A DNA stretch of 64,000 nucleotides, taken from contig NZ_JAAAPJ010000013.1 in the NCBI RefSeq assembly GCF_009909145.1, positions 186,001-250,000 on the forward strand. Reading direction: 5' to 3'. The translations under genes and the position numbers were made by a program. The stretch comes from Corallococcus silvisoli (GTDB taxonomy: Bacteria; Myxococcota; Myxococcia; Myxococcales; Myxococcaceae). Position 1 is the first letter of the stretch. Each line of letters opens with the position of its first letter. The notes beneath the pieces are model-generated. The model worked only from the letters and a program-made list of their open reading frames with translations, made no database searches and was not told the DNA's origin. Shown piece after piece: positions 20,101-27,984 of the stretch.

Positions 20101-20782
20101 GCGCGGACTCCACGCGAGGAAGCACTGGCTTCGCGGCGTCCGACTTCTCGGCCTCCTTCTTCGCGGGCGCCGCTCCCCCTCCACCAGCCCCGACCCCACG
20201 CACACCACCGCTACCGCCCTTGATGATCTGGATGACCGATTGGCGTCGCTGCTCGAGGACGGGGGCCGAGGGAGGCGGAGCGGCCCCAGCCGAGGACGCG
20301 CCTCGTGGCCCCTCGGCGAAGGCCTCTGCTCGCGGAGGGGAGGCGGGCGCGGGTTCGGGCGGCTCGGCGACCGCGTCCTCCTCCATGTCCATGTCGCGTG
20401 GCGCCAGGGCCTCCGATTCACCCAATCCCGGTGCCTCGTCGGCGTGGCCTCGCGCCCGAGGTGCGGCGCTTGTCGGCGCGGGACCCAGGCGATGGCGCAG
20501 AGCGTCCGAACCCTGGCCATGGTGGCCCGACAGCGCCGCGAGCTGCTGCTCGGAGAGCACCTGCGGATCCGCCACGGAGTCACGCAGCGCCGCGAGGTCC
20601 ACTTCACCGGTATCGGGCTGTCCCGCGGCGGTGGCTGGCGCCACCAGTCCGGCCTGCGCGAAGGCCGTGGGCACTTCACTTGGAGCCGCGGGCGGGGAGG
20701 CGTTGGGGTCGGAGTCCCGCTTGCAGCCCGCGGCGAGGAACCCCAATAACAGCAGGAAGGTGGAGGCGCGGACGAGTCGCAT
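17165..20782 (-). CDS. Giant VIT/VWA-domain lipoprotein
   Basis: 1205 residues. ATG 20782 is chosen over an upstream ATG because it starts a lipoprotein signal (LLLLGFLAAGC). A low-complexity Pro/Ala/Gly linker (about 30-240) precedes a VIT domain (about 240-420, GTFYYPLPGGATVAGFALY). A von Willebrand A domain follows with the metal site DTSLS in VLVVDTSLSSEDGN. After about residue 800 come tetratricopeptide-like helices and a beta domain containing NTDIDLWVFEPDGEKCFYQ, a pattern seen at the end of myxobacterial VIT proteins. Such proteins are thought to bind partners through the VWA metal site at the cell surface; none is identified here. Confidence 0.88.
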   Translation of the reverse strand: MRLVRASTFLLLLGFLAAGCKRDSDPNASPPAAPSEVPTAFAQAGLVAPATAAGQPDTGEVDLAALRDSVADPQVLSEQQLAALSGHHGQGSDALRHRLGPAPTSAAPRARGHADEAPGLGESEALAPRDMDMEEDAVAEPPEPAPASPPRAEAFAEGPRGASSAGAAPPPSAPVLEQRRQSVIQIIKGGSGGVRGVGAGGGGAAPAKKEAEKSDAAKPVLPRVESAPRAAKVLVMSDDGRYQPLKARAIRVVTYIQGSRARTVVDHLFENDTGRSLEGTFYYPLPGGATVAGFALYSGAVTVDAPSLFQSSDLLPPLGDDSTESERLAASAPPAPRGAKRSWGDIQEARVVEQKRAREVYEDVVRRKVDPALLEWSGASSFSARVFPLPPKSLKRVVIAYEQTLLSDGERLRYTWPLPPGAGQEVRITARVHVDPRQAPEVTVQPEPGAKARRVGDWQVYDFPKLTGDGALAVALKPRHEDADVLVGTDDAGLPGHAFHARVRLPARLTSGEEGAPTGRAVLVVDTSLSSEDGNAWAIQAATLRALLEKDPTLKEYAVLLFDVRPRWLHGPGFRVNDARHRQESFAELERIFLEGASHVDGALEELDRAGREWLKPAAPGERVTAFLLSDGNITWGQSSVDALLSRHPCVESLRWVTYRFGEAAVNTELFDALARSSGGRGVSVLSAADVDAAAKAHRAASVVLAKVSVVGADVKDLVVAGRPRLVFPGQELQVAGRLTGKGAAQLEVVTQAGTGPERTLRIPLPLDENSAFAPRAWAELFVSRLVSLDDERLDRMVVALSQHYRLANSRASMLVLESEGDYTRYAVRDEQVDLSNLESLRRQEEDQRRDKLLGIALDDVPASGRAVVARLKEAKLPALLRRQPLRDEPYAGGEERLQAELLYRKARRENRDDVMIYEAVARRRAFAGDTWGAVRALSSPVELRPQDAEALRLVGYGLLALGQYPAAAELFEHVRLRRPFEPQAYLEEALALDASGRYSEAARNYEIVLARPWKRHGSEVRVVAAVHYARMLAGLERQSQLKEVAGVLYSRREELPGPDGWATLGKPQPIDYQLTTHWNSDNTDIDLWVFEPDGEKCFYQHKETRLGGRLYWDITDGLGPELYHAKKAAPGPYHVVVHYYGNHSARDVVPTALLLVSDRGVFTAEDLGQRRFQVRILPKSDARLLLRREVLVAGKESVAVPSTP

Positions 20783-21111
20783 GCCCCGGGACGCTAGCCC
20801 ATCTGCTCCGCGCCAGCGTATGGGGGGCCAGGACAGGACCCGGTGGATGACGCAGCCGCGATGCGGCATGACGGGTCGTGGCTGTCGAACCCAAGCCTCG
20901 GTTCAGCGAACGGGGCCGCCCGCGCGGATGCGCTGGACTGGCATCACGGCAGCGGTCAGTCGCGCCCTGTCAGCCAATCCTGGACGCCCTGAATGAAGGG
21001 AGGGAGGAACGCGAGACGCCGCGCACCAGTCGACAAGCAGGTGGCGCGCATCTTCCCTACTTGCGCCACCTGCATCCATCAGACAGGGCCCGGGCCCCAC
21101 GGGCAGACTGT
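20783..21111. other. Intergenic stretch with a terminator-like hairpin
   Basis: No convincing gene is seen in these 329 bp. The only structure is an 11-bp perfect inverted repeat, GCAGGTGGCGC at 21037-21047 and GCGCCACCTGC at 21063-21073, with a 15-base loop. It lies 39 bp past the stop of the small lipoprotein gene and could end its transcript, although no T-run follows. The remainder holds the probable promoter of the VIT/VWA gene, which I cannot locate. Confidence 0.45.
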
Positions 21112-21438
21112 CTACTGCAGGTCGCAGCCAGGGATGCAGTAGTTCACGTTGATGAGCGTGCGCGAGGCAGGCAGGTTCGACTGACAGCCGGCGTACTGCG
21201 TGGCGGGAGTGGCCTGGATGCGCGAGGCGCCGCACTTCACGACACAGGCGCGGATGTCCTCGAACCAGTAGACGAGGTCGTTGTTCGGGCAGTTGGGCGG
21301 GATGCCGATGCCCTGCTCCGTGCTCGCCATCGCGTCGCGCTCCGGCACGTCGACCGCGGACTCGGCCCCACCACCGCAGGCCACCAGGGACAGGCTGCAC
21401 ATCGCGAACAGGGAAACGACGATACGCTTTGCGTGCAT
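21112..21438 (-). CDS. Small Cys-containing lipoprotein, function unknown
   Basis: 108 residues from ATG 21438; GGAG five bases upstream supports it over the in-frame ATG at 21474. The N-terminus is a lipoprotein signal with Cys in LSLVACGGG. The mature part of about 85 residues has an acidic stretch and then six Cys in a short C-terminal region (PPNCPNN, ACVVKCGAS, AGCQS, YCIPGCDLQ), probably disulfide-bonded in the periplasm or on the surface. I do not recognise the family. Confidence 0.75.
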   Translation of the reverse strand: MHAKRIVVSLFAMCSLSLVACGGGAESAVDVPERDAMASTEQGIGIPPNCPNNDLVYWFEDIRACVVKCGASRIQATPATQYAGCQSNLPASRTLINVNYCIPGCDLQ

Positions 21439-21852
21439 GGCAACTCCTTCAAGACCGAGGGAGAGGAGAATCATGTCCTATCTGGGGCTCCCCGCGAAGC
21501 GCTCCTCTGACGCGCGGGCCTTGACACCTCGGACGCCACCGCCATGCACTATCAAGGGGTGAGCGGGCAGCCACGCTTCGCGCCCCACCGCTGACCCGCT
21601 CAAGAGTCTCGATTCAGGTCGTCGCGGTCGGCGGCAATGGCAGATGCGGCGCAGCAGCAGATGCTGAAGCCGTCGGCGCACTGGGGCTGTGCCCGGGGCC
21701 GCTTTCAACGAGGCGTTGACGCGTCAGGGAGGAGATGTGCCTGCCCAGAATTCAATCGCCTTGGACTGGCACGTCCAGGCTCACTTCGAGCAGGACCGTG
21801 AAGACGGGACTGCCCCAACCCTTCGAGAGCCATCCCGAAAGCGTGGAATGGG
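21439..21852. other. Gene-free stretch
   Basis: 414 bp between the small lipoprotein and the FAD monooxygenase. Short reading frames here have no ribosome site and no protein-like pattern. A TTGACA at 21521 has no matching -10 box and no gene downstream. The stretch presumably contains the promoter of the small lipoprotein; I see nothing else. Confidence 0.5.
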
Positions 21853-23079
21853 CTACGCGGGTATCCGCCTCCCGTCATCGGGCCTGGGTGTGGCGAAGGC
21901 ACCGCCATACTCCGGGAGTTCGAACGCATTGGCTGCATGGGTGACAAGCCTCTCGAACACGCGCTCGAGGGGCTTCGCGGTGAGCATCCGGTAGAACTGG
22001 TTGCGCAGGAACAGCCCAGGCCGCGTGCGGGGTGCGAAGAAACCGCCCACGCGCTTCGCGCCGTCCTGTGCGGGAGTCGCATAGGGCCGCATCCGGGCCT
22101 CGAAGCGCGCGAAGGCAGCGGAGTGCGCGTCCGGGCTCGCGCTGAGCTCTCCCGCGAGCACATACGCCCCCACTACCGCGAGGGGCGTGCCCTGCCCCCC
22201 GAGCGTGCCACCCCACGCCGCGTCTCCGAGCAGCACCACGCGTCCTTGCCAGTACCGTTCAAGCCGCACGGAGCCGACGTCATCGAAGTAGACGTCCTCC
22301 GCTTCGAGCAGCCCGTCCACGAGCTGCCGCGTCTTCCACCCCGCGCCCGCGAAAGCCGCTGAGACCGCTTCGCGCGCCGCGGTCGGAGAACGTTCGCGTG
22401 GCCCGAGGGGTGCACCCGTGAAGACAAACAGCGCGCGGGACTGCTCCGCGTCACGCGCGCTGGTGACGCTCACTCCACGCCCCGGCTCGCTGTAGATGAC
22501 GCCGCGCTGCCTCAGCCCCAGCACGTTTGGCAGGGTGCAGCCAGCGACGCGGTAGCCGTGGTGCATCAGACAGTCATGGGCCCCGCCGAAGAGCAGCGAG
22601 CGCACGTTCGAGCGAAGCCCATCCGCGCCCACCACCAGGTCGAAGCGCTGCGGGGTGTGCTGTTCGAACGCGACCTCAACGCCGCCAGGGGTCTCGTGCA
22701 GCGAGGTCGGGGCGTCCCCGAAGCGATACTCCACGGTCTCTCGCGTCCGCTCGAAGAGCAGCTGACAGAGGTCCCCGCGCTGGAGCTCGACGTCGCCGCT
22801 CATCATCAGCGGGGGCAGCTCCACCCGTGTCCGGCCCTTGGCGTCGATGAGGGCCTGCGTCCCCAGCCGCGTCCGCCGGTCGTGGATCGCCTCCCACAAC
22901 CCCATGCGCTCGAGCACGCTCCGGTGCACGGGACCGCGGAAGTCCACGGCCTGCCCACCGGTGCGCAGCGAGTGAGCGCGTTCGACGACGGTGACCCGCC
23001 AGCCCTGCCCCGCGAGCCACCCGGCGAGTGAGGGGCCCGCGATTCCTGCTCCAACGATGAGGACGTGAGGTCGTGCCAT
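21853..23079 (-). CDS. FAD-dependent monooxygenase (PHBH fold)
   Basis: 408 residues starting at ATG 23079. The N-terminal dinucleotide site is VLIVGAGIAGPSLAG. The DG motif is VVGADGLRSNVR (about residue 155), and the GD motif VVLLGDAAWG (about 275) is followed by GGQGTPLAVVGAYVLAGEL. This set defines the group A flavoprotein hydroxylases, which use NAD(P)H and oxygen to hydroxylate aromatic or polyketide compounds; TetX-like antibiotic-modifying enzymes belong here too. The substrate cannot be read from the sequence. It is divergent from the GntR-TetR regulator, with a 17-bp palindrome just before its start, so it is the likely target of that regulator. Confidence 0.9.
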   Translation of the reverse strand: MARPHVLIVGAGIAGPSLAGWLAGQGWRVTVVERAHSLRTGGQAVDFRGPVHRSVLERMGLWEAIHDRRTRLGTQALIDAKGRTRVELPPLMMSGDVELQRGDLCQLLFERTRETVEYRFGDAPTSLHETPGGVEVAFEQHTPQRFDLVVGADGLRSNVRSLLFGGAHDCLMHHGYRVAGCTLPNVLGLRQRGVIYSEPGRGVSVTSARDAEQSRALFVFTGAPLGPRERSPTAAREAVSAAFAGAGWKTRQLVDGLLEAEDVYFDDVGSVRLERYWQGRVVLLGDAAWGGTLGGQGTPLAVVGAYVLAGELSASPDAHSAAFARFEARMRPYATPAQDGAKRVGGFFAPRTRPGLFLRNQFYRMLTAKPLERVFERLVTHAANAFELPEYGGAFATPRPDDGRRIPA

Positions 23080-23081
23080 GA

Positions 23082-23098
23082 TGCGTACGCTGTACGCA
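23082..23098. promoter_or_regulatory. Palindromic operator-like site at the monooxygenase start
   Basis: TGCGTACGCTGTACGCA is a perfect 7+3+7 inverted repeat ending two bases before the monooxygenase ATG (minus strand). In that place it would overlap the ribosome site or the early transcript region. It shares GTAC half-sites with the palindrome at 23193-23204 near the regulator start, as expected for an autoregulated divergent pair. Confidence 0.55.
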
Positions 23099-23192
23099 CG
23101 CACCCTCCGCCGCAATGTGCCCCGCGACGATGTTGCCCGGTGTTCTAGCTCAAGCGAACGCGTGCGCCAGGGCGTGCGGATGCGCCGCGCCC

Positions 23193-23204
23193 TGTACTAG
23201 TACA
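23193..23204. promoter_or_regulatory. Palindromic operator-like site at the GntR-TetR start
   Basis: TGTACTAGTACA is a perfect 12-bp palindrome six bases upstream of the regulator ATG. Its TGTAC arms match one arm of the site at 23082-23098. The centres are about 108 bp apart. It is a plausible autoregulatory operator. Confidence 0.5.
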
Positions 23205-23210
23205 AGCCTC

Positions 23211-24119
23211 ATGGGAACGGCCCCCTACCAGCGCATCGTCGAGGACGTGAAGAAGCAGGTCCGCACCGGCGCGCTCCAGCCCGGCGACCGGTTGCCGTCC
23301 ACCCGGGAGCTCGCCCGGCAGTGGAAGGTCGCGCTCGCGACGGCGGCGCATGCCATGAGGGTGCTCGCGCAGGAGGGCGTGGTGAAGGCCCTGCCGCGTG
23401 TGGGCACCGTTGTCGCTGGGGGCGCCTCCCGGACCGGTGCGGCGCGCGGCACGGCGGAGTCCACGCGCGAGCGCATCGTGCGCGCGGCGATCACCATGGC
23501 GGATGACGAAGGCCTGCCAGCGCTTTCCATTCGTGGAGTCGCATCGAAGCTGGGCCTGCCGGTGATGTCGCTCTACCGGTACGTCGCGAGCAAGGAGGTG
23601 CTGCTCGTGATGATGGCGGAGGCGGCGTTCGCGGAGGAGCCGCTGCCACGGGAGCCTCCGCAGGGCTGGCGCGCGCAGCTGGAGCTGGCGGCGCGGCTGG
23701 AGTGGCGGGTCTTCAAGCGGCACCCCTGGCTCGCGCGCGTGGTGAACCTCACGCGGCCCCAGCCGCAGCCGGGTGCGCTCGCCTTCGCGGACTGGGTGAT
23801 GCGCGCGCTCCTGGAGACGCGGCTCCCGGCGCAGGACATGATGAGCGTCCACGTGCTGCTCCACGCGTTCGTGCAGGGCATCGCGGTCAACCTCGAGTCC
23901 GAAGCCGACGCGGTCGCGCAGACGGGCATGAACGACGAGGAGTTCATGCGGCAGACCGAGTCCGTCTTCCTCCGCTTCGCGACGTCAGGGCGCTTCCCGC
24001 ACTTCGCGAAGGTGCTCTCCGACCTGCGCACGGGCTTCGACCTGGACTTCGACGCACTGTTCGAATCGGGCCTGCGCGTCTGGCTCGACGGACTCGAAGT
24101 CCGGCTCGCGAAGCGGTGA
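23211..24119 (+). CDS. GntR-TetR fusion transcriptional regulator
   Basis: 302 residues from ATG 23211. Residues 1-70 form a GntR-type winged helix (YQRIVEDVKKQVRTGAL, PGDRLPSTRELARQW, then the EGVVKALPRVGTVV wing). Residues 83-140 form a second, TetR-type helix-turn-helix (RERIVRAAITMADDEGLPAL, GVASKLGLPVMSLYRYVASKE). A TetR ligand-binding domain of the tetracycline-repressor C-terminal type follows. Having two DNA-binding domains in one chain is known in some actinobacterial and other regulators but is not common. It is divergent from the FAD monooxygenase and probably represses it until a small molecule binds. Confidence 0.9.
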   Translation: MGTAPYQRIVEDVKKQVRTGALQPGDRLPSTRELARQWKVALATAAHAMRVLAQEGVVKALPRVGTVVAGGASRTGAARGTAESTRERIVRAAITMADDEGLPALSIRGVASKLGLPVMSLYRYVASKEVLLVMMAEAAFAEEPLPREPPQGWRAQLELAARLEWRVFKRHPWLARVVNLTRPQPQPGALAFADWVMRALLETRLPAQDMMSVHVLLHAFVQGIAVNLESEADAVAQTGMNDEEFMRQTESVFLRFATSGRFPHFAKVLSDLRTGFDLDFDALFESGLRVWLDGLEVRLAKR

Positions 24120-24333
24120 TGATCCGGCCACCGCCCCACTTCTACTGTGACGCGGGCAGTTCGCCGTGACGTCGCAGGGCGGAGGCCAGGACGCGGAAGG
24201 GCCCGGGTGCCGAGCCGCCCGTCGCCGGAGCTGCCCGGGCGCAGTCCCCTCTTCGCATGGTGGTGGGAAGGACTCTGAGCATCCCTCGCGGCTCGACACC
24301 CGAGGACGTTGGGGTCATCTCACCCCCGCACCG

Positions 24334-24385
24334 CCGCCTTGACTTCAGGACCTGCGAGCCCGTTTGATTACAAATAATTATCAAC
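24334..24385 (+). promoter_or_regulatory. AT-rich candidate promoter of the lipase gene
   Basis: TTGACT at 24334-24339 lies about 17-18 bp before TTTGAT, giving a weak sigma-70-like pair. A strikingly AT-rich patch (24364-24385) follows in otherwise 70% GC sequence, shortly before the lipase ATG at 24403. The exact start of transcription is uncertain. Confidence 0.3.
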
Positions 24386-24402
24386 TGGAATCAGGAACCG
24401 TC

Positions 24403-26028
24403 ATGCCCGATGTCGAAACCGCGCTGGAGATGCTGGAGTACTGCCGTTTCGCATACAAGGCATACGCCCAGACCTGCACCTACCCGCTGGACCCATTCTA
24501 CGAGGCGCACGGGGCCGGAAAGTGGCAGGGCGCGCGAGACCGCGTGATGGCCCATGTGCACAAGCTCATGGACAGCGACGAGGACGTCCGCAAGTTCGAC
24601 CCCATTGAATACAATCTCACCCAGCTCCCCAATCCCTCGCACGGCATCGTGTATCGCGGTGGCTCCGCGGAAGAGCCCTACATCCTCTTCCAGCCACGCG
24701 AACTCGACCGCTCCATCTCCTATGTGCAGGGCGTGGCCCTGGATGGAAGCGACATCTGGGGCTTCGACATCCACGGCGCGATCGGCTCGAAGCGGTGCTG
24801 CTACTTCCAGGGCAAGACGGGCATGACCCAGACGCACCCGGAGGCGGGCTGGCCCAGTTGGATGGGAGCGGCGATCTATGACCCGGACAAGCAGCGGATG
24901 GTCATCACCTTCCGGGGGAGCCGGAGCGGAAAAGGGGGCCGCGCCCTGTCACAAGCCCTGGTCAAGAGCGCGGGGAGCCCGGACTGGGTCACGGACATGA
25001 ACCACCTGAAGGCCGTCCAGGTCCCGCGGTTCAGCCGGGCGAGCCTCGCGTGCGGGTTCTGGTATGCCTATGAGAGCTGCCGGGAGTCGCTGGAAGGCGC
25101 CTTCCTGGAGGCACTGCACCACCGGGGACTCAAGGAGATCATCTTCACGGGGCACAGCCTGGGCGGTGCGCTCGCGCAATGCGCATACATCGACATGATG
25201 GGAGGGGAGCTGCTCAGCCGGAGCGCGGCGATGCAGCGGCTCAAGAAGACGGTGCCCATCTCCTGCTATGCCATCTCGGCCCCGCCCATCGTCCTGGGCC
25301 GTGAGTCTGCGGCGAAGGTCTCCGTGCACGTGGGGGCGATGAATATCTTCCACTACTTCTCGCCCAAGGACGCCGTGCACCACAGCGCGAAGGTGGATTT
25401 CTCCGGGGTGACGGCGGTGAACTCGGTCGTGGGCTTTTCGACGCATCCGCTCACGACGGCGGTCCACCTGGGCACGGAGTTTCCCCTGGAGGGGTGCACG
25501 GCCGCCTTCCCCGACTCGCACGAACCCGAGGAGGTGCGACGGGGGCTCGTCGCGGCCATCGCGAGCTTTCGGCGCATGGGCCTGGGCGCGGACCCGGGGT
25601 TCTGGCCCACCTTCGAGTTCAACCCTTGCGGCGCGTGGGGCGCGTCCGTCCGGCACGGGTGGGCCACGGGTACGCTCGCGGAGAACCTGAAGATGGCGCT
25701 CGTGAGCAGCGTCTCGGACGGGGGGACCCAGGCCCGGGCGGAGCTCTGGTCGGAGGTCATCAAGGGGATGGAGAGCGGTGGGTACCGCCGCCTGGATGAC
25801 ACGAACGGCGCCGCGTTCGACTCCTTTGGCGATGCGGTGCGCCTGGTCGGCGAGCTCAGCAATCCCTTCACGGACAACCGGGCGCAGAACGCGCTGGAGT
25901 TGAAGAAGCTCCGGACCGCGCTGCTCAAGTCCTATGAGGGGGCCTCGAGCCACAAGGCCACCTCGAGCGTCTACTTCGTGATGCTCCAGTACCTGACCGC
26001 GATGCAGTACGGACTCGACATCGTCTGA
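24403..26028 (+). CDS. Class 3 lipase-like protein
   Basis: 541 residues from ATG 24403, with GGAA eight bases upstream. The nucleophile elbow IIFTGHSLGGALAQCAYID places the catalytic Ser near residue 261 in the GHSLG motif of class 3 (Rhizomucor-type) lipases. MVITFRGSRSGKGG upstream provides the oxyanion-loop Arg-Gly-Ser seen in the family. The candidate acid and His lie in the following 120 residues (PKDAVHHSAKV, FSTHPLTTAVHL). No signal peptide is seen, so it may act inside or be exported by a dedicated system. The C-terminal 150 residues are extra to the family core. It probably hydrolyses acylglycerols or related esters. Confidence 0.87.
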   Translation: MPDVETALEMLEYCRFAYKAYAQTCTYPLDPFYEAHGAGKWQGARDRVMAHVHKLMDSDEDVRKFDPIEYNLTQLPNPSHGIVYRGGSAEEPYILFQPRELDRSISYVQGVALDGSDIWGFDIHGAIGSKRCCYFQGKTGMTQTHPEAGWPSWMGAAIYDPDKQRMVITFRGSRSGKGGRALSQALVKSAGSPDWVTDMNHLKAVQVPRFSRASLACGFWYAYESCRESLEGAFLEALHHRGLKEIIFTGHSLGGALAQCAYIDMMGGELLSRSAAMQRLKKTVPISCYAISAPPIVLGRESAAKVSVHVGAMNIFHYFSPKDAVHHSAKVDFSGVTAVNSVVGFSTHPLTTAVHLGTEFPLEGCTAAFPDSHEPEEVRRGLVAAIASFRRMGLGADPGFWPTFEFNPCGAWGASVRHGWATGTLAENLKMALVSSVSDGGTQARAELWSEVIKGMESGGYRRLDDTNGAAFDSFGDAVRLVGELSNPFTDNRAQNALELKKLRTALLKSYEGASSHKATSSVYFVMLQYLTAMQYGLDIV

Positions 26029-26029
26029 G

Positions 26030-26857
26030 TCAGCGGCCCTGGAAGTGGGGCGGCCGGCGCTCGGCGAAGGCGGAGAAGGCCTCCGTCAGGTCATGGGACT
26101 GGAGGAACGCCGAGTTCCACACCGCCACGTAACGAAGCCCATCCGCGATGGACTTGTCCGCGCAGTACTCCATCACCTGCTTGGCGCCCTGGATGACGAG
26201 CGGCGGATTGTCGGCGATGCGCCGCGCCGTCGCCCGTGTCTCCGTGAGCAGGGCCTCGGGCGTGGGGAAGACCTCATTGACCAGGCCGATGCGCAGCGCG
26301 CGAGCGGCGTCCACGTCGCCGCCGGTGTAGGCCAGCTCTCGGGTGTTCCCCTCGCCGATGATGCGCGGAAGCCGCTGGAGCGCGCCCAGGTCCGCGACGA
26401 TGCCGACCTTCACCTCGCGCAGGGAGAACTTCGCGTCCTGCGAGCAGTATCGGAAGTCACACGCGGCGATGAGGTCCATGCCCCCGCCAATGCACCAGCC
26501 ATGCACCGCGGCGATGACGGGCTTCTTGCACCTCGCCACCCCTTCGGTGGCCTGCTGCATCTCCCCAATCAGCTTGAGCAGCCGGCTGCGCTCCAGGGCC
26601 AGGTTGCTCTCGGCGGTGAGCAGCGGCCCCAGGGACTCCATCATCCCCATCAGGTCCAGGCCATAGGTGAAGTGGCTGCCCTCGCCGCGCACCAACACGA
26701 CGCGCACCTCGTCGTCGGCGTCCAGCGCGCGAAGCGCCTCGGGCATCTCCCGCCAGAAGTCGGGGCCCATGGCGTTGCCCTTGCCGGGACCGGTGAGCAC
26801 CAGCTCGGCGATGCCGTCGCCCTTCTCGATGCGCAATGACTTGTACGAAGTGCTCAT
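26030..26857 (-). CDS. Enoyl-CoA hydratase/isomerase (crotonase family)
   Basis: 275 residues from ATG 26857, with GGAGGAA nine bases upstream. The crotonase core has the oxyanion-hole segments GSHFTYGLDLMGM and VHGWCIGGGMDLIAACDFRYC. SLREVKVGIVADLGALQRLPRIIG carries acid Glu and Asp residues placed as in delta3,5-delta2,4-dienoyl-CoA isomerases. This points to isomerisation of dienoyl-CoA in oxidation of unsaturated fatty acids rather than plain hydration, but the exact reaction is inferred. It converges with the lipase, one base apart. A lipase and a beta-oxidation enzyme side by side fit lipid use. Confidence 0.9.
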   Translation of the reverse strand: MSTSYKSLRIEKGDGIAELVLTGPGKGNAMGPDFWREMPEALRALDADDEVRVVLVRGEGSHFTYGLDLMGMMESLGPLLTAESNLALERSRLLKLIGEMQQATEGVARCKKPVIAAVHGWCIGGGMDLIAACDFRYCSQDAKFSLREVKVGIVADLGALQRLPRIIGEGNTRELAYTGGDVDAARALRIGLVNEVFPTPEALLTETRATARRIADNPPLVIQGAKQVMEYCADKSIADGLRYVAVWNSAFLQSHDLTEAFSAFAERRPPHFQGR

Positions 26858-26948
26858 CCGTTTCCTCCCAGGAAGGTTCGCCGGAGGCACTTGAGCAGAT
26901 GCAGCGCGGCTTCGTCCACGAACGTGCCGGATGCCGAAGCGCCGCGCC

Positions 26949-27563
26949 CTACTCCCACTCCTTCGCGACGTCCCTCGGGGTCGGTGGGGGTGGGGGCGGC
27001 GGGAAGTAGCGCGCCCGGTGGTGATCCCAGTCCGACCAGGTCACCTTCTGCCCGAACTCGGCCACCCTGCCCCGCACGTCATCGACGGAGGACTGACGCT
27101 CACGTCCGTCGGTGAAGGCCTGATCGACGCGACCCTCCTTGAACGTGGCGCGGAAGATGAGCGTCTTCTCGCTACACCTCGTCCCCGTATAGATGGGCTT
27201 GAAGCGAACGCCATCCACACGGACCAGGTGATACTCCAGCTTGTTGTATTTCTGGTTGGGCTCCAGTCGGCCCATGCTGCACCGGGCGACCACCTCGGAA
27301 ACCTCGTGCAGGAACACCCGGGAGTTGGCCGCCGCCTCCCGAATCAGCCCGGGCGCGTCCCTTGGATTCATGTCCGCCAGCGCGTTGTCGATGCTCTCGT
27401 TGAGCAGCCGCGCGAGTGTCGGGCTGGGGATGTTGCCGGGCACTTCGGGCGGCGCCAGCCAGGGCGTCAGGATGAAGTAGCCACCGGGAAGCATGACCGC
27501 CAGGGAGAAGCCCACCACCAGCGCCACGTTGGTCCGCTTCGCCCGCTCTTGCTCTTGCGTCAT
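26949..27563 (-). CDS. Single-pass membrane protein, function unknown
   Basis: 204 residues. A short cytoplasmic segment (MTQEQERAKRT) precedes one membrane helix (about residues 12-33). A soluble domain of about 160 residues follows and ends in a run of eight prolines and the charged tail RDVAKEWE. Two Cys (ARCSMGR, GTRCSEK) could pair outside the cytoplasm. No known family is evident. It is 91 bp downstream of the crotonase gene on the same strand. Confidence 0.7.
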   Translation of the reverse strand: MTQEQERAKRTNVALVVGFSLAVMLPGGYFILTPWLAPPEVPGNIPSPTLARLLNESIDNALADMNPRDAPGLIREAAANSRVFLHEVSEVVARCSMGRLEPNQKYNKLEYHLVRVDGVRFKPIYTGTRCSEKTLIFRATFKEGRVDQAFTDGRERQSSVDDVRGRVAEFGQKVTWSDWDHHRARYFPPPPPPPTPRDVAKEWE

Positions 27564-27628
27564 CGCTTCGGTCCCCAGGGCGGGGAGGTCCCACGCTCCC
27601 CCGCGTTCGAGCTGACGCCGGGACTATC

Positions 27629-27760
27629 ATGAAACGAGCCGTTGAAGGTTCCTTCAACGGCAGCATCACGCCCGACGGGTGCTGGGACGCCTACGGGTAC
27701 ACGCCCAACCGTGAGTCGCAGGAGGCTCGCCGATTCCTTTTCGAGCAGGGCGCGGAGTGA
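27629..27760 (+). CDS. Small reading frame, 43 residues, unknown
   Basis: ATG 27629 to TGA 27760. The product contains GSFNGSITPDGCWDAYGY and a helical end EARRFLFEQGAE, which look like coding sequence rather than chance. Codon use is less GC-rich than in neighbours. It may be a true small gene or the surviving end of a longer one, since the next 1.5 kb is decayed. The recognisable ribosome site is weak. Confidence 0.35.
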   Translation: MKRAVEGSFNGSITPDGCWDAYGYTPNRESQEARRFLFEQGAE

Positions 27761-27984
27761 GCATGGTCTCCGAGATGAAGGTGAAGGCGTTCCCAAGCCG
27801 ATGCTTCCACTCGCATGGAAAGAGAGTTCTGCGCCCGCCGTTGCGAAGAAGCCGCAGAGACGGCGAAAGAAGTGGAACGAGGTGAGCGCACGGAACGCCC
27901 GGCTCCGCTCGCCCGTGGTGGACGAGTGATGCACAGCGCACACCCGCCAGCTTAGACTGCCAACCTCAGCTTGAGGAGCCGCAC

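Noticed and set aside
17351..20749. Open frame of 1132 residues opposite the VIT/VWA lipoprotein
   Set aside because: High GC makes stop codons rare on the opposite strand. The translation is Arg/His/Leu-rich low complexity with no domain, and the sense gene has clear VIT and VWA domains.
21521..21549. TTGACA as a promoter
   Set aside because: No -10 box at 16-18 bp and no gene downstream on that strand.
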